The notes: generated by a model not told the origin, from the letters alone. A DNA stretch of 43,430 nt from Clostridia bacterium (GCA_017448975.1 JAFSKN010000062.1:1-43430), one strand, 5' to 3'; positions 33,746-42,872 are shown, numbered from the stretch's first letter. Made by a program: numbers and translations.

Positions 33746-34531
33746 CTAATGTGTAACCATATACCTCGTAATTGAAGCGCACCTTTCCGCAGCTGCCTTC
33801 TCAAACTCCACATAGGACATTTCCTCGGAATCATCAGCCTTGTCAGAGATAGCGCGGATGATGACAAATGGCGTCCCGTTCAGACAACAAACCTGAGCGA
33901 TGGCCGCGCCTTCCATTTCACAGCACAGACCGCCGAATTCGGAAATCAAAAACTCCTTCTGTTCCCGAGATGCGATAAACTGGTCCCCGCTGCAAACGCG
34001 GCCTTCAAAGACATGGATGTCCGGAGCCGCTTCCTTAACTGCTTGTACCGCGCTCTTTCGCATTTCTTCATCGGCGGGAAATACAGATTGATTGCTGTAC
34101 GGAATCTCTCCACGCGCAAACCCCAGCACGGTCGCATCCATATCATGCTGCAAGGCATCCGTGGATATGACGATGTCACCGATATCAATTTGGGCATCAA
34201 GGGAACCGGCAACACCCGTATTGATAATTCGATCAACGCCAAACACGCTGATCAGGATTTGCGCGCAGGCAGAGGCGTTCACTTTTCCTACGCTGCACTT
34301 CACAACGACAACGTCCTTTCCATCCAGCTTCCCTTCATGGAACGCCATGCCCGCGATGGTTTTGATGTTTTCTTCTGTCAACGCCTCTTTGAGCGTGGCA
34401 ACTTCCTCATCCATCGCGCCGATGATTCCTGTTTTTATCGAATGATCGGCGTCTGCCTCCGTAAAGCATGAAAAGGCGGAAACAAGAATCAGCAAAACAA
34501 CAGCCGCCGCAATGCAAAATTTCGTTTTCAT
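33746..34531 (-). CDS. mtnN: Exported 5'-methylthioadenosine/S-adenosylhomocysteine nucleosidase
   Basis: The enzyme cleaves adenine from methylthioadenosine or S-adenosylhomocysteine. The catalytic set is intact: Glu in GAMDEEV, the EMEGAAIA motif and Asp in AISDKADD. Unusually, it carries an N-terminal hydrophobic signal (KFCIAAAVVLLILVSAFSCF) followed by a polar linker, so it should be exported. The Cys could be a weak lipobox. The start MKTKFCIA at 34531 has GGAG nine bases upstream; the frame's earlier TTG at 34546 is too close. It begins 26 bases after the Sel1-GH3 stop, in the same operon. Confidence 0.85.
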   Translation of the reverse strand: MKTKFCIAAAVVLLILVSAFSCFTEADADHSIKTGIIGAMDEEVATLKEALTEENIKTIAGMAFHEGKLDGKDVVVVKCSVGKVNASACAQILISVFGVDRIINTGVAGSLDAQIDIGDIVISTDALQHDMDATVLGFARGEIPYSNQSVFPADEEMRKSAVQAVKEAAPDIHVFEGRVCSGDQFIASREQKEFLISEFGGLCCEMEGAAIAQVCCLNGTPFVIIRAISDKADDSEEMSYVEFEKAAAERCASITRYMVTH

Positions 34532-34557
34532 GTTCTTCATCTCCAACAGTCATTTCA

Positions 34558-37500
34558 TCATTGATCGCCGGTCGGCCCGACGATAACGAAAGCGTAGCTG
34601 TAACCTTCCTCCGGGTGGCTGTCTACTTCCAGCAAAGCCGCCCCTTCCAGGTTCACTTGGGCTGTGTAATTGGCCTCCTGTGCGTCTTTCATCTCGGTGT
34701 AGGAAACGACAAAATCCTCCCAGCCCTTCGGTTGAAGCACGCTGACGACGCTGATGATGCCCTGAAGCGCCAGATCGTCCAGCTCGCCGTATTCTTTGAC
34801 CGTAAACTCCGCACCGTCTTCATTTCCGATATATTCTACCGAGACCTTGCCATAGATGACCGTTCCTGTAAAGTAATCCGGGCCCAGGGGGCCGCGTCCC
34901 CCGTCACGCACATACGCTTCGGTGATCGCCATGCCGTTCATTTCTTCCAGATCGTATTCGTAGGGACCGGCAATGTTAATGCTGACCTTCTTCTCTGTCC
35001 CGTTTTCTTCAATGACCCGATATTTGCCGTCCAGTTCTTCATGGGTGTTGATGTAGCCAAGGAACAAATCGACGTTTACACCCTGGGCGGAAATCGCGTC
35101 GTTCAGAAGCAAATAGGCTATGCTGCGGCCCTCGGCTTCATCCGGCCCCAGGGGGGCGGTCAGCCAGTCCCCTTCCTGAACAAACGTCCAGGTCAGGAGT
35201 TTCTCTTCATCGTACGTCTCAGTAATGGTAATGGCATTATCCTCCAGCGTCGCTTGCAGGAACCCGTCACCGTATGCGGCGGCGGTGCCTTCTTCATTCA
35301 GAAAATTCCAACCGTCCACCAGGATGGAATAGAAGGATTTGAGTTTCTCCGAAAGCTCTTCCAGCGCCGCCGAATATCCCCGGGCATACAGGATTTCATC
35401 CGAATACTCGCAGTTCTCGTTCAGCTTCGGAATATTGACAGGCAGCTTGCCCGTCATGTACTGACCCGACAGGGCCATATAGACGGCGGCCGGGAGATTG
35501 GGGCCGTATTGGCTGACGCCGTATTCCTTGTTGCGCGGGTCTTCGCTCATGCCGCGAGCGCCATAGGCTACGATCACGGCATCCGCGTCCGGGAACCGGG
35601 CAGCATCGTATGGAAGCTGGGCGCTGATCACCGTCACGTCATTGCCCGCGGCGTGGGCCAGGGTCAGCAGCGCTTCCACGATAACGGAATCGGAGCCGTT
35701 GGTTTTGGCCGGGTTCATGCCGTTCAGGCTGTACGCCGCGTGGATGACGATCAGGTGCTTTGTTTTCTGCGCCGTTTTCACCAGATCATTGACCGTCATG
35801 TTTCCAAGATACAGCACGGAGACCGGGGCATCTTCCGAAAGCGCCCCTTCGTCCTTCAGCCGCTGCACCGCGTATTCCGCGCTCATGAGCTCTGAAGAAT
35901 AGGGAACCAGCACGGTCACGCTTTCCTTCGGGTTCAGGGGGAATACGCCCTCGTTTTTCACCAGGGTAATCGCTTTTTTTGCAATTTCAAATTCGGTTTC
36001 ATGATGAGCCTGGGAACCCACGGTGCTGACAGCCTGCTGTACCTTGGCTTCCAGGTCTTCGCAGACGTAAGGGGTCAGCATCCCATGCTTTTCCTTGAAG
36101 GAAAGCACCCGCAGCACGGCGGCGTCCACCGCTTCCATGGAAAGGGTTCCGCTGTCCGCCATGGCCGCCACGTCCTGAATGTACTGTTTCAATGCCGCCA
36201 TTCCCTCCGGGGTGGAGGCGTCCACCGGCATCAGGATCAGGTCAATGCCCGCCTCAATGGCCAGCCGCGCCGCGTCCAGGGGATCAAAATGCGCGGCGAT
36301 GGCGTCCATGTTCATGGCGTCGCTCACGATCAGCCCTTCAAAGCCCATATCGCCCCGCAGGATGTCCGTCAGGATAGTTTTCGATAGGGTTGCGGGCAGC
36401 CCGATTTCTTCCCCTGTTTTCTTGGAGGTATAGGTGCCTGTTTCCACCTGCGGATAGACGATATGGGCGGTCATGACTAGATCAGCGCCCGCATCAATCG
36501 CCGCCTGGAAGGGGATCAGCTCGAAAGCCTTCAATTCTTCATAGGTTTTATTGACGCAGGGCAATCCGGTGTGGCTGTCCGTGCCGGTATCGCCGTGGCC
36601 GGGGAAATGCTTGAGGGCCGAAAGCGCCCCCGCTTTGCGCAGGCCGTTCATCAAAGCCACGCCCTGCTTGGCCACGGTCTGGGGATCGTCGGAGAAGGAA
36701 CGAATGCCGATCACCGGGTTGGCGGGATTGCTGTTCACGTCCAGCACCGGGGCGAAAGCGCCGGAATACCCGATGGCGGTCACTTCCTGGCCGATCAGGA
36801 AGCCCGCATTTTCCGTTACGGTCAAATCGTCTGCCGCGCCCAAGGCCATATTGCCCGGCATCTGCGTTCCCTGGCCAAGGCGGGTCACGTAGCCGCCCTC
36901 CTGATCGGTGAAGGTAAGCAGTTGGGGACGGCCGGGCACAGAAGCGTTCGCCGCCTGCATGGCGTCCACCAGCCGGGCTGCTTTTTCGTTGTCCTTGGCG
37001 TTCTGCAAATTGAAGATCACGCCGCCGAAGCCGTATTCTTTCAGCAGGGCTTCCACATCCGGGTGAAGCTCCTCCATGCCCACTGTTTTGCCCTCGTCAT
37101 TGGTGTAATAGTAAAACGCGGGCATGATCAGCTGGGCGATCTTCTGTTCGGCGGTCATGCTCTCCAGCAGGGTAGCCGGGTCTGTCGTCTCCGCTTCCGC
37201 CAGCGCAAAAGCGGGGAGGGTGTATCCCGCCGCCTCGGCCCTGTCATACCATTCCTGCGCGAGTTCCTCGTTTTTTTCCACTCCTACGCCATTCTCCAGC
37301 ATTTGGGCATAACGGTACATAGCTTCGGGAATACCGGCTTCGGCGCATTTCAGGTACCACTCCGCCGCAATTGCCGCGTTCTTTTCCACGTCCTCGCTAT
37401 CGTCGAGCATCTGCGCGTAACAATACATGGCTTCCGCGTCACCGGCTTCCGCGCTCTTTAGGTACCATTCCGCGGCAGCGTTGACATCCTGTTCCACGCC

Positions 37501-38379
37501 TTCTCCCTTCTCAAGCTTCTGGGCATAGAGACACATTCCCCTGGCGTTACCGGCTTCCGCGCTTTTCCGGTACCATTCCGCAGCTTTTTCGGCATCCTGT
37601 TCCACGCCTTCTCCATTGGCATACGCAGCGCCGACATTGCACATTGCGGATGCATGCCCCGCTTCGGCGGCCCTAAGAAACCATTCCATAGCAAGGGAAT
37701 CGTCCTGTTCCACACCCCGGCCAAGATAATAATACACGCCGGCATTAAACATGGAATCGGCGCTGCCCGCCTCAGCAGACCTGAGATACCACTCCATCGC
37801 GAGCGCATCATCCTGTTCCACACCAAGGCCAAAGCTATAGAGCCAGCCGATGTAGCACATGGCGTCGGCATTCCCCGTCTCAGCGGCCTTGAGATACCAT
37901 TCCATGGCAAGGCTGTAATCCTGCTCCACACCAAGACCATTTTCATAGAGATAGCCGATATCGTTCATGGCTTTGGGTTCGCCCGCTTCGGCAGCTCGGA
38001 GATACCATTCCATGGCGACGGCATAATTCTGCTCCACACCAAAACCGTTTTCATAGAGATAGCCGATATTTCTGATGGATCCAGCATCGCCCGCTTCGGC
38101 TCCCCTGACGTACCATTCCATGGCCAGCGCATAATCTGTCTCTGCGCCGTTTCCATATTGGTAAAGCCTTCCGACGCGGCGCATCCCTTCGCCGTTTCCT
38201 GCTTCAGCTGCGCTGAGGTAGTATTCCATGGCTTTTGCGTAGTCCTGTTCCACCCCGTCGCCGTTTTCATATTGCTGTCCGAGGGCAACATCTTCCGCGC
38301 CGGGAACAGCTTTCTCCTCCGCCAGCGCGCAGGCGCAGAACAACAGCATCGCCATCACAACACATAAGAACCGTTTCAT
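34558..38379 (-). CDS. Exported Sel1-repeat protein fused to a GH3 beta-N-acetylhexosaminidase (NagZ-like)
   Basis: The protein has 1273 residues, starting with a signal peptide (MKRFLCVVMAMLLFCACALA). Ten Sel1-like repeats of 36 residues follow (about 30-390), each with GVEQDY-like, AMEWYL and AAEAG elements. A GH3 domain spans about 405-745, with the NagZ signature KHFPGHGDTGTDSH and the nucleophile Asp in IVSDAMNMDAI. Such enzymes release N-acetylglucosamine from peptidoglycan or chitin fragments. A GH3 C-terminal domain (about 790-1010) and an unassigned C-terminal region follow. Sel1 repeats usually bind proteins, so it may dock on a partner outside the cell. GGGAGG lies nine bases before the ATG at 38379. 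Confidence 0.85.
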   Translation of the reverse strand: MKRFLCVVMAMLLFCACALAEEKAVPGAEDVALGQQYENGDGVEQDYAKAMEYYLSAAEAGNGEGMRRVGRLYQYGNGAETDYALAMEWYVRGAEAGDAGSIRNIGYLYENGFGVEQNYAVAMEWYLRAAEAGEPKAMNDIGYLYENGLGVEQDYSLAMEWYLKAAETGNADAMCYIGWLYSFGLGVEQDDALAMEWYLRSAEAGSADSMFNAGVYYYLGRGVEQDDSLAMEWFLRAAEAGHASAMCNVGAAYANGEGVEQDAEKAAEWYRKSAEAGNARGMCLYAQKLEKGEGVEQDVNAAAEWYLKSAEAGDAEAMYCYAQMLDDSEDVEKNAAIAAEWYLKCAEAGIPEAMYRYAQMLENGVGVEKNEELAQEWYDRAEAAGYTLPAFALAEAETTDPATLLESMTAEQKIAQLIMPAFYYYTNDEGKTVGMEELHPDVEALLKEYGFGGVIFNLQNAKDNEKAARLVDAMQAANASVPGRPQLLTFTDQEGGYVTRLGQGTQMPGNMALGAADDLTVTENAGFLIGQEVTAIGYSGAFAPVLDVNSNPANPVIGIRSFSDDPQTVAKQGVALMNGLRKAGALSALKHFPGHGDTGTDSHTGLPCVNKTYEELKAFELIPFQAAIDAGADLVMTAHIVYPQVETGTYTSKKTGEEIGLPATLSKTILTDILRGDMGFEGLIVSDAMNMDAIAAHFDPLDAARLAIEAGIDLILMPVDASTPEGMAALKQYIQDVAAMADSGTLSMEAVDAAVLRVLSFKEKHGMLTPYVCEDLEAKVQQAVSTVGSQAHHETEFEIAKKAITLVKNEGVFPLNPKESVTVLVPYSSELMSAEYAVQRLKDEGALSEDAPVSVLYLGNMTVNDLVKTAQKTKHLIVIHAAYSLNGMNPAKTNGSDSVIVEALLTLAHAAGNDVTVISAQLPYDAARFPDADAVIVAYGARGMSEDPRNKEYGVSQYGPNLPAAVYMALSGQYMTGKLPVNIPKLNENCEYSDEILYARGYSAALEELSEKLKSFYSILVDGWNFLNEEGTAAAYGDGFLQATLEDNAITITETYDEEKLLTWTFVQEGDWLTAPLGPDEAEGRSIAYLLLNDAISAQGVNVDLFLGYINTHEELDGKYRVIEENGTEKKVSINIAGPYEYDLEEMNGMAITEAYVRDGGRGPLGPDYFTGTVIYGKVSVEYIGNEDGAEFTVKEYGELDDLALQGIISVVSVLQPKGWEDFVVSYTEMKDAQEANYTAQVNLEGAALLEVDSHPEEGYSYAFVIVGPTGDQ

Positions 38380-38399
38380 TCGGATCACCCTCCCTAAAA

Positions 38400-38425
38400 A
38401 ATTACTTTATTTGGCAGTTCTGCCA
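38400..38425 (-). terminator. Short palindrome after the frameshifted membrane protein gene
   Basis: On the minus strand TTTGGCAG and CTGCCAAA form an eight-base inverted repeat with almost no loop, followed by a broken T-run and TTTTTT. It may weakly end the upstream transcript before the Sel1-GH3 gene. Confidence 0.45.
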
Positions 38426-38427
38426 AA

Positions 38428-39164
38428 CTACTTTTGAAACACGATCCAGTTATGGGACCAGGGCACCGGGAGGCCAAAGAGCGTTATGACCTTTTCCGCC
38501 GCGCTCCTGTACCATGAATAATTCCAGCCCGCGCCCATGTCCATATACAGGGCGTTGGTGACCCCCAGCGAAGCAATTCTTCTAAAAATTCGTCAAAATG
38601 CAGCATATTGACGGAATCAATGACGCAAAGATTTCCGTTCAGTTCCGCCAGCGTCCTGTAGCAGCGGGCTCTTGGCCGGTTGATGGTCATCACGATTTCT
38701 CCATCACGGATCAGGCCGAACTGCATGAACCCGCTCCCGCCTCTGCTTGCAGCTTCCCGGATGGCCTCGGAGGGATTATCAAACGCAAATGAAAATTGGC
38801 CTTCGGCGAAAGTAAACGCCGCGAAGCTGTCCTTGTTGTAGGCGTCAAAATCCTGTTCTCCCCATAGTTTGGCAAAAACAAGATAAGCCTCCTGGAACAT
38901 CAGGCAGAACAGCACCCCGCCCATGAGGCCCTTTACCACATCCCATTTGAAAAACCTGAACGCCAGGTACATGGCAGCCGCCGTCACCAACTTCGTCAGC
39001 AATTCAAACAGCTCAAAAGTTTCCCCTTCCCTGACGCAGAAATACAGAGAAACGAGGCCAGTGACGAGGACAATAATGCATGTAACTGCCATGAAGCGTT
39101 CATCCAAGAAAAATGATTCTTCTTTTTTCGCTATGTTGTTACTGCTTGTCATATTATCCACCAA
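38428..39164 (-). pseudogene. Membrane protein with phosphodiester-glycosidase-like (DUF2233-type) domain, frameshifted
   Basis: The first frame (39164-38484) encodes two membrane helices (about 27-45 and 58-100), then QFGLIRDGEIVMTINRPRAR and CVIDSVNMLHFDEFLEEL. The frame then degenerates. One base apart, at about 38573-38577, the other frame continues as ASLGVTNALYMDMGAGWNYS and VPWSHNWIVFQK, ending at 38428. That is the expected end of the DUF2233 / NAGPA-like fold. Adding one G to TTGCT restores a single 245-residue frame. It may be a sequencing error, a true inactivation or frameshift-based expression. Confidence 0.75.
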
Positions 39165-39223
39165 GCTTTCATAACGTTCTTCATAGAAAAGCTACCATAG
39201 TCATTCTATCCATATATAGGGCG

Positions 39224-39532
39224 TTATTCTTCATCCTCATGCTTCCCCCGCCGCGCAAATAGCCTCGCGTTGTAGGCGGCCTGCGCTTCCTCGCTCTCCT
39301 TCTTCTCCCGCCACGTCTCTATCTGCCCCTTGATGGCCAGCATCTCGTCCACGATCATTTCCAGACTCCGGGGCTTTGCATGGTAGATGTAGGACGTGAG
39401 CCTATCAATCCCCCTGGGACTTCCCAGTTCACGGGATAACAGATCAGCCAGATCGGAGGGGTAGCCGAGGGCTGAGACGGCCGTGCGCAGCCTATCCCTT
39501 GCCTCAGCCCATTCACTCTTATAGTCGGGCAA
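39224..39532 (-). CDS. Small uncharacterised protein coupled to the MATE gene
   Basis: This 102-residue charged protein starts at TTG (LPDYKSEWAEARDRLRTAV). It contains ELGSPRGIDRLTSYIYHAKP and LEMIVDEMLAIKGQIETWREKKESEEA, and similar small proteins of unknown function are common in Clostridia. Its ribosome binding site GGTGG lies inside the last codons of the MATE gene, and its start is two bases after the MATE stop, so translation is coupled. I assign no function. Confidence 0.7.
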   Translation of the reverse strand: MPDYKSEWAEARDRLRTAVSALGYPSDLADLLSRELGSPRGIDRLTSYIYHAKPRSLEMIVDEMLAIKGQIETWREKKESEEAQAAYNARLFARRGKHEDEE

Positions 39533-39534
39533 TT

Positions 39535-40884
39535 CTATTCCACCCTCTTGCTGTCAACACGCACAAAAATGCCCATTGCTATCAATGCGTTCAGAAAATC
39601 GGAAACAAGCTGCGCCCAGGTCAGCCCCGCTATTCCCCATATCCTATTCATCAGGATCGTGATCGGAATAATCAGGAGAATATGGCGGATGATCGCGAGC
39701 AGGAGCGATACTTTTCCCTGATTTACGGCGTTCATGTAGTTTACAATGTGATAGCCGATCATCATGAATGGAAGGGAAAAGCACCGTCCCCGTAAGAATG
39801 ATATGCCCTGCAAAATAGTTTCCTCGTCGGAGATAAATGCGCCTACAATGATCCTTGCAAATAGCCAGAAAAGAATCACGCACACGCAGGAGAATCCCAA
39901 TATCACAATTCGTGACAGGGAAAAGAACTGCTTCATCCTTTCCCGGTTCCCGGAGCCATAGTTGTAGGCAATCAACGGCACCATTCCAAGGCACACACCC
40001 AGCCCGATGTTAATCGGGATGCGTTCCAGCTTCAGCACAATTCCCATGGCTGCAAGAGGAATATCGCCATAGGACGCTGTCAGACGGTTGATGACGATGG
40101 TAACGAGATCATACAGGAAAATGGCGAAAGCCGCCGGAATCCCGACAGAGTAGAGGGAGCGCTTGTAATCCGCGGCGATCCGCTCGATCCTGCAGGGAAG
40201 AACTAACACAGTCTTCTCCCGAAGCTTTCTATACATTATGATGAAGTAAGCGAATGAGCATACATTGGACAGCATGGTTGCGATGCCAGCGCCAAGTACC
40301 TCGCTTCCTCTCGGCAGAAGCACAAACATAAACAGCGGATCCAGTGCCACGTTAAGCAGGCTGCCCATACCAACACCGATTCCTGCTTCCTTTGAATACC
40401 CAGCATTCCGCAAAAGCTGTGGCATACACATGGACATGACCGTCGGAAGTCCGCCAAGAACTGTCGTCGTCAAAACATACTGCCTTGCATATAACAGCGT
40501 GTTTTCGCTGGCTCCCAGGAATCCCAGAAGCGGATTCATGAAAAGCAGCACCAGAAGTGAAAACGCAATCGCGGAAATAGCCGCCATTGCAACACTGTAA
40601 GAGGCGACCTTTCTCGCATCTGCTTCCTTTTTCTCTCCCGCCAAGCGCACCATCAGGCTTCCGCCGCCCACGCCGAACACATTCGATAAAGCGACAATTG
40701 CCAGATAAATCGTCAGGGCTAACGATGACGCAGCGATCATATAGGGATTATTCGTGCGCCCGATATACCATGTGTCAGCCAAATTGTAAATAAGGATAAC
40801 CACCTGGCTGGCAATCGTAGGAAGCGCCATGACTGCCAGCGCTTTAGAGGGCTTCATATTTTCAAATAGTTCATTCTTCTCCAT
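39535..40884 (-). CDS. MATE-family multidrug efflux transporter
   Basis: The protein has 449 residues and about 12 predicted helices. The opening KALAVMALPTIASQVVILIYNLADTWYIG is typical of MATE pumps, and a second half repeats the fold. MATE proteins export drugs or metabolites using a Na+ or H+ gradient across the inner membrane. Substrates cannot be read from the sequence. It is intact, unlike the reduced MATE gene at 28320-28595. The ribosome binding site is weak, and a small gene of unknown function is coupled downstream. Confidence 0.9.
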   Translation of the reverse strand: MEKNELFENMKPSKALAVMALPTIASQVVILIYNLADTWYIGRTNNPYMIAASSLALTIYLAIVALSNVFGVGGGSLMVRLAGEKKEADARKVASYSVAMAAISAIAFSLLVLLFMNPLLGFLGASENTLLYARQYVLTTTVLGGLPTVMSMCMPQLLRNAGYSKEAGIGVGMGSLLNVALDPLFMFVLLPRGSEVLGAGIATMLSNVCSFAYFIIMYRKLREKTVLVLPCRIERIAADYKRSLYSVGIPAAFAIFLYDLVTIVINRLTASYGDIPLAAMGIVLKLERIPINIGLGVCLGMVPLIAYNYGSGNRERMKQFFSLSRIVILGFSCVCVILFWLFARIIVGAFISDEETILQGISFLRGRCFSLPFMMIGYHIVNYMNAVNQGKVSLLLAIIRHILLIIPITILMNRIWGIAGLTWAQLVSDFLNALIAMGIFVRVDSKRVE

Positions 40885-40987
40885 TTAGATGTTTTTCGCC
40901 GCCCATATCGATTCATTATTTGGCTTTTCCGTTATCAGAAAAACCGTTTCAATTATACAGGAAAAATAAAGCCCAGACAAGAACCAA

Positions 40988-41017
40988 AAATGAACCGAGG
41001 AGTACGCAACTCCCCGG
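40988..41017 (-). terminator. Terminator of the HTH-basic-linker gene
   Basis: On the minus strand CCGGGGAGTT and TACTCCTCGG pair with a three-base loop, followed by TTCATTTTTGG. It begins ten bases after the stop codon at 41028. Confidence 0.75.
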
Positions 41018-41027
41018 CCCAAGCCTG

Positions 41028-41753
41028 TCACCACAGATCGACGCTCCCCGTTTCTTCACCTTTAACCCAATACGCCTTATTCTCGTCCACTCGGATGTAG
41101 ACGCTATCCACCGGGCCAGTTTTCGCCAACACTTCCTCCGGCGTGATGGAACCGCCCATCGGGGATTGGATTACCACCTTCGGCGTGGCTTCGGTCTTTT
41201 TCCCACGCTTCGCGGGCTTCGCTTCCTCACCCTTCCGCGTGCGCTTCTTTGGCTTCACTTCTTCGGGGGCGGGGGCAGGAGCGGCAGCCTTCTTCTCTAC
41301 GGCAGGCTGTTCATCTTTTTTCTTTCCTCGCTTTGTGGGTTTCTTCTCCTCCACAGCCGGTGCCGTCTCCGCAGCGGCAGGTTGTTCAGCCGGAGCCGCC
41401 TTCTTCCTGCCACCGCGCTTCTTGGGCTTCGCTTCTTCGACCGGGACAGGAGCAGAACCCGCCTCTTCCTTCTTCTTCCGGCTGGCGCGCTTCTTGGGCT
41501 TCGCCTCATCGATGGGAGCCACTTCTTCGACGGGAACCGCCTTCTTCCTGCCGTCCTTCTTCTTCGACACGGGTTGTTCAGCGGGTGTGGTTACGTCCAC
41601 ACCATACACTTCCTTGATCTTGGCAGCCACTTCCGGGCTGGGCTTGAACTTCCCTTTTTCGTAGCCGACGATGGCAGTCCGTCCGATCCCAATTGAATCG
41701 GCAAACTTTCCCTGTGACAGGCCCTTCGATTCCCTGAGTTCCTTGATGGTCAT
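41028..41753 (-). CDS. HTH regulator with long basic histone-like linker and conserved C-terminal domain
   Basis: The protein has 241 residues. An XRE-type helix-turn-helix (about 1-52) has KELRESKGLSQGKFADSIGI and TAIVGYEKGKFKPSPEVAA. Residues of about 55-185 are Lys/Pro/Ala/Glu-rich with repeated KPKKR(A/G)(S/G)RKK motifs resembling AT-hook or histone H1 tails. The C-terminal 50 residues (VVIQSPMGGSITPEEVLAK then YIRVDENKAYWVKGEETGSV) look like the DUF6465-type domain of small Lys-rich Clostridia proteins. I infer a nucleoid-associated regulator. GGGAGGAG lies seven bases before the ATG. Confidence 0.78.
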   Translation of the reverse strand: MTIKELRESKGLSQGKFADSIGIGRTAIVGYEKGKFKPSPEVAAKIKEVYGVDVTTPAEQPVSKKKDGRKKAVPVEEVAPIDEAKPKKRASRKKKEEAGSAPVPVEEAKPKKRGGRKKAAPAEQPAAAETAPAVEEKKPTKRGKKKDEQPAVEKKAAAPAPAPEEVKPKKRTRKGEEAKPAKRGKKTEATPKVVIQSPMGGSITPEEVLAKTGPVDSVYIRVDENKAYWVKGEETGSVDLW

Positions 41754-41846
41754 GGAGCGTCTCCTCCCTATCCTATGATTCTTCTTGATGTACGATTAGT
41801 TTACGCTCTCATCCCGACAAACTGGAATTCGCCAAGCTCAGCTTCA

Positions 41847-42872
41847 TCAGGGCGTCAGAATGGCACGGTTATTCCCTTCGCCTGCCAGTTCTTCCATTTG
41901 AGAATAGAGCGGAAACAGCTTGGACAGCTGCAGATACGGGATTCTCCTTGCCAGAAAGAGATACTGCGGCGCGCTGTCCCGCACGGACAGTTTTGTCAGC
42001 ACGTCTGCTTCCGCCATCACGTTCATAAGCTCCAGGCTTTTTTCATACCGCTGTCCCTCGGCATTTACGGTAACAGCCACTGCGTCCACATACATGCGAG
42101 TTGTATCGGGCTGGTCACTGAAGCTGATGGACTTGATCCGGGTTTTCCCAGCCCGGTTCTTCAGCAGTCGCATGCTCTCGCTGAAACCGATATATCCCTC
42201 GCCGACCCCGGAATCATAAGCCATCACGACCTGGGTATCGTCATCGTGCTTGTGGGCATGGATGGCCAGGCAGTCAATGAGCCGCAGGGCATCCTCGTTT
42301 ACCCCGTCAACAGATGGATTTGCTTCGCCTCGCGCATCCGCGATCACTTCAATAAGATACTGCTTCCTGTTGACAGGGCTTTCCGAATTGATCACGAGAA
42401 TCTCGGACATGCCGGCCAGATCGGTGATATGCTCCGCTGCGGCTAGCGCTTCACAATCCTGATCATAGATCAGCAAGTTTCCGCACAGAAAGACCGGAAT
42501 GCCGTACATTTTGCCATCTATTTCCAGCCCTTCCAAGGCAAACGGGAAAATGTCTCCGAGGTTTTGCACCGCATTCGGATCGATTGGCTGAATCCATCCG
42601 GCAGCAGCGATTGTGTCCAGCATAACGGCATCGTACATGACCACATCAACGCCTTCCGGCACGCCATCCTTGTAACAGTCCCACTCCGCGCGGATCAGCT
42701 GAATGTCCGGTTCAACCTCATGCCACCGAAGCTCAATCAATTCCTGATAATACGCCGGGTCAGGCAAATACGGATACACCGCATAAGTCAGCGTGTCCAC
42801 ACGCTCCTCGCCATAAGCTGTCATGCCAAGAATCATCAGCAGAATCATGACAGCTGTCGAGACTCTCTTCAT
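41847..42872 (-). CDS. Exported thiaminase-I-like solute-binding-fold protein
   Basis: The protein has 341 residues and a signal peptide (MKRVSTAVMILLMILGMTAYG). The mature part has the two-lobe binding-protein fold, with LTYAVYPYLPDPAYYQELIE, VVMYDAVMLDTIAAAGWIQP, FPFALEGLEIDGKMYGIPVF and then LCGNLLIYD. In thiamine pyridinylase (thiaminase I) a Cys in the matching LCxN segment is the nucleophile. That Cys is present here (near 124). Thiaminase I swaps the thiazole of thiamine for another base. A plain binding protein is possible. GGAGGAG lies 11 bases before the ATG at 42872; the frame's earlier ATG at 42896 overlaps it. Confidence 0.6.
   Translation of the reverse strand: MKRVSTAVMILLMILGMTAYGEERVDTLTYAVYPYLPDPAYYQELIELRWHEVEPDIQLIRAEWDCYKDGVPEGVDVVMYDAVMLDTIAAAGWIQPIDPNAVQNLGDIFPFALEGLEIDGKMYGIPVFLCGNLLIYDQDCEALAAAEHITDLAGMSEILVINSESPVNRKQYLIEVIADARGEANPSVDGVNEDALRLIDCLAIHAHKHDDDTQVVMAYDSGVGEGYIGFSESMRLLKNRAGKTRIKSISFSDQPDTTRMYVDAVAVTVNAEGQRYEKSLELMNVMAEADVLTKLSVRDSAPQYLFLARRIPYLQLSKLFPLYSQMEELAGEGNNRAILTP

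Noticed and set aside
34468-35895. Long plus-strand open frame opposite the Sel1-GH3 gene
   Set aside because: It overlaps a well-supported gene on the other strand and shows no family motif.
37270-38290. Regular tandem repeats of about 108 bp considered as a CRISPR-like array
   Set aside because: They encode 36-residue Sel1 protein repeats in one frame, with no unique spacers.
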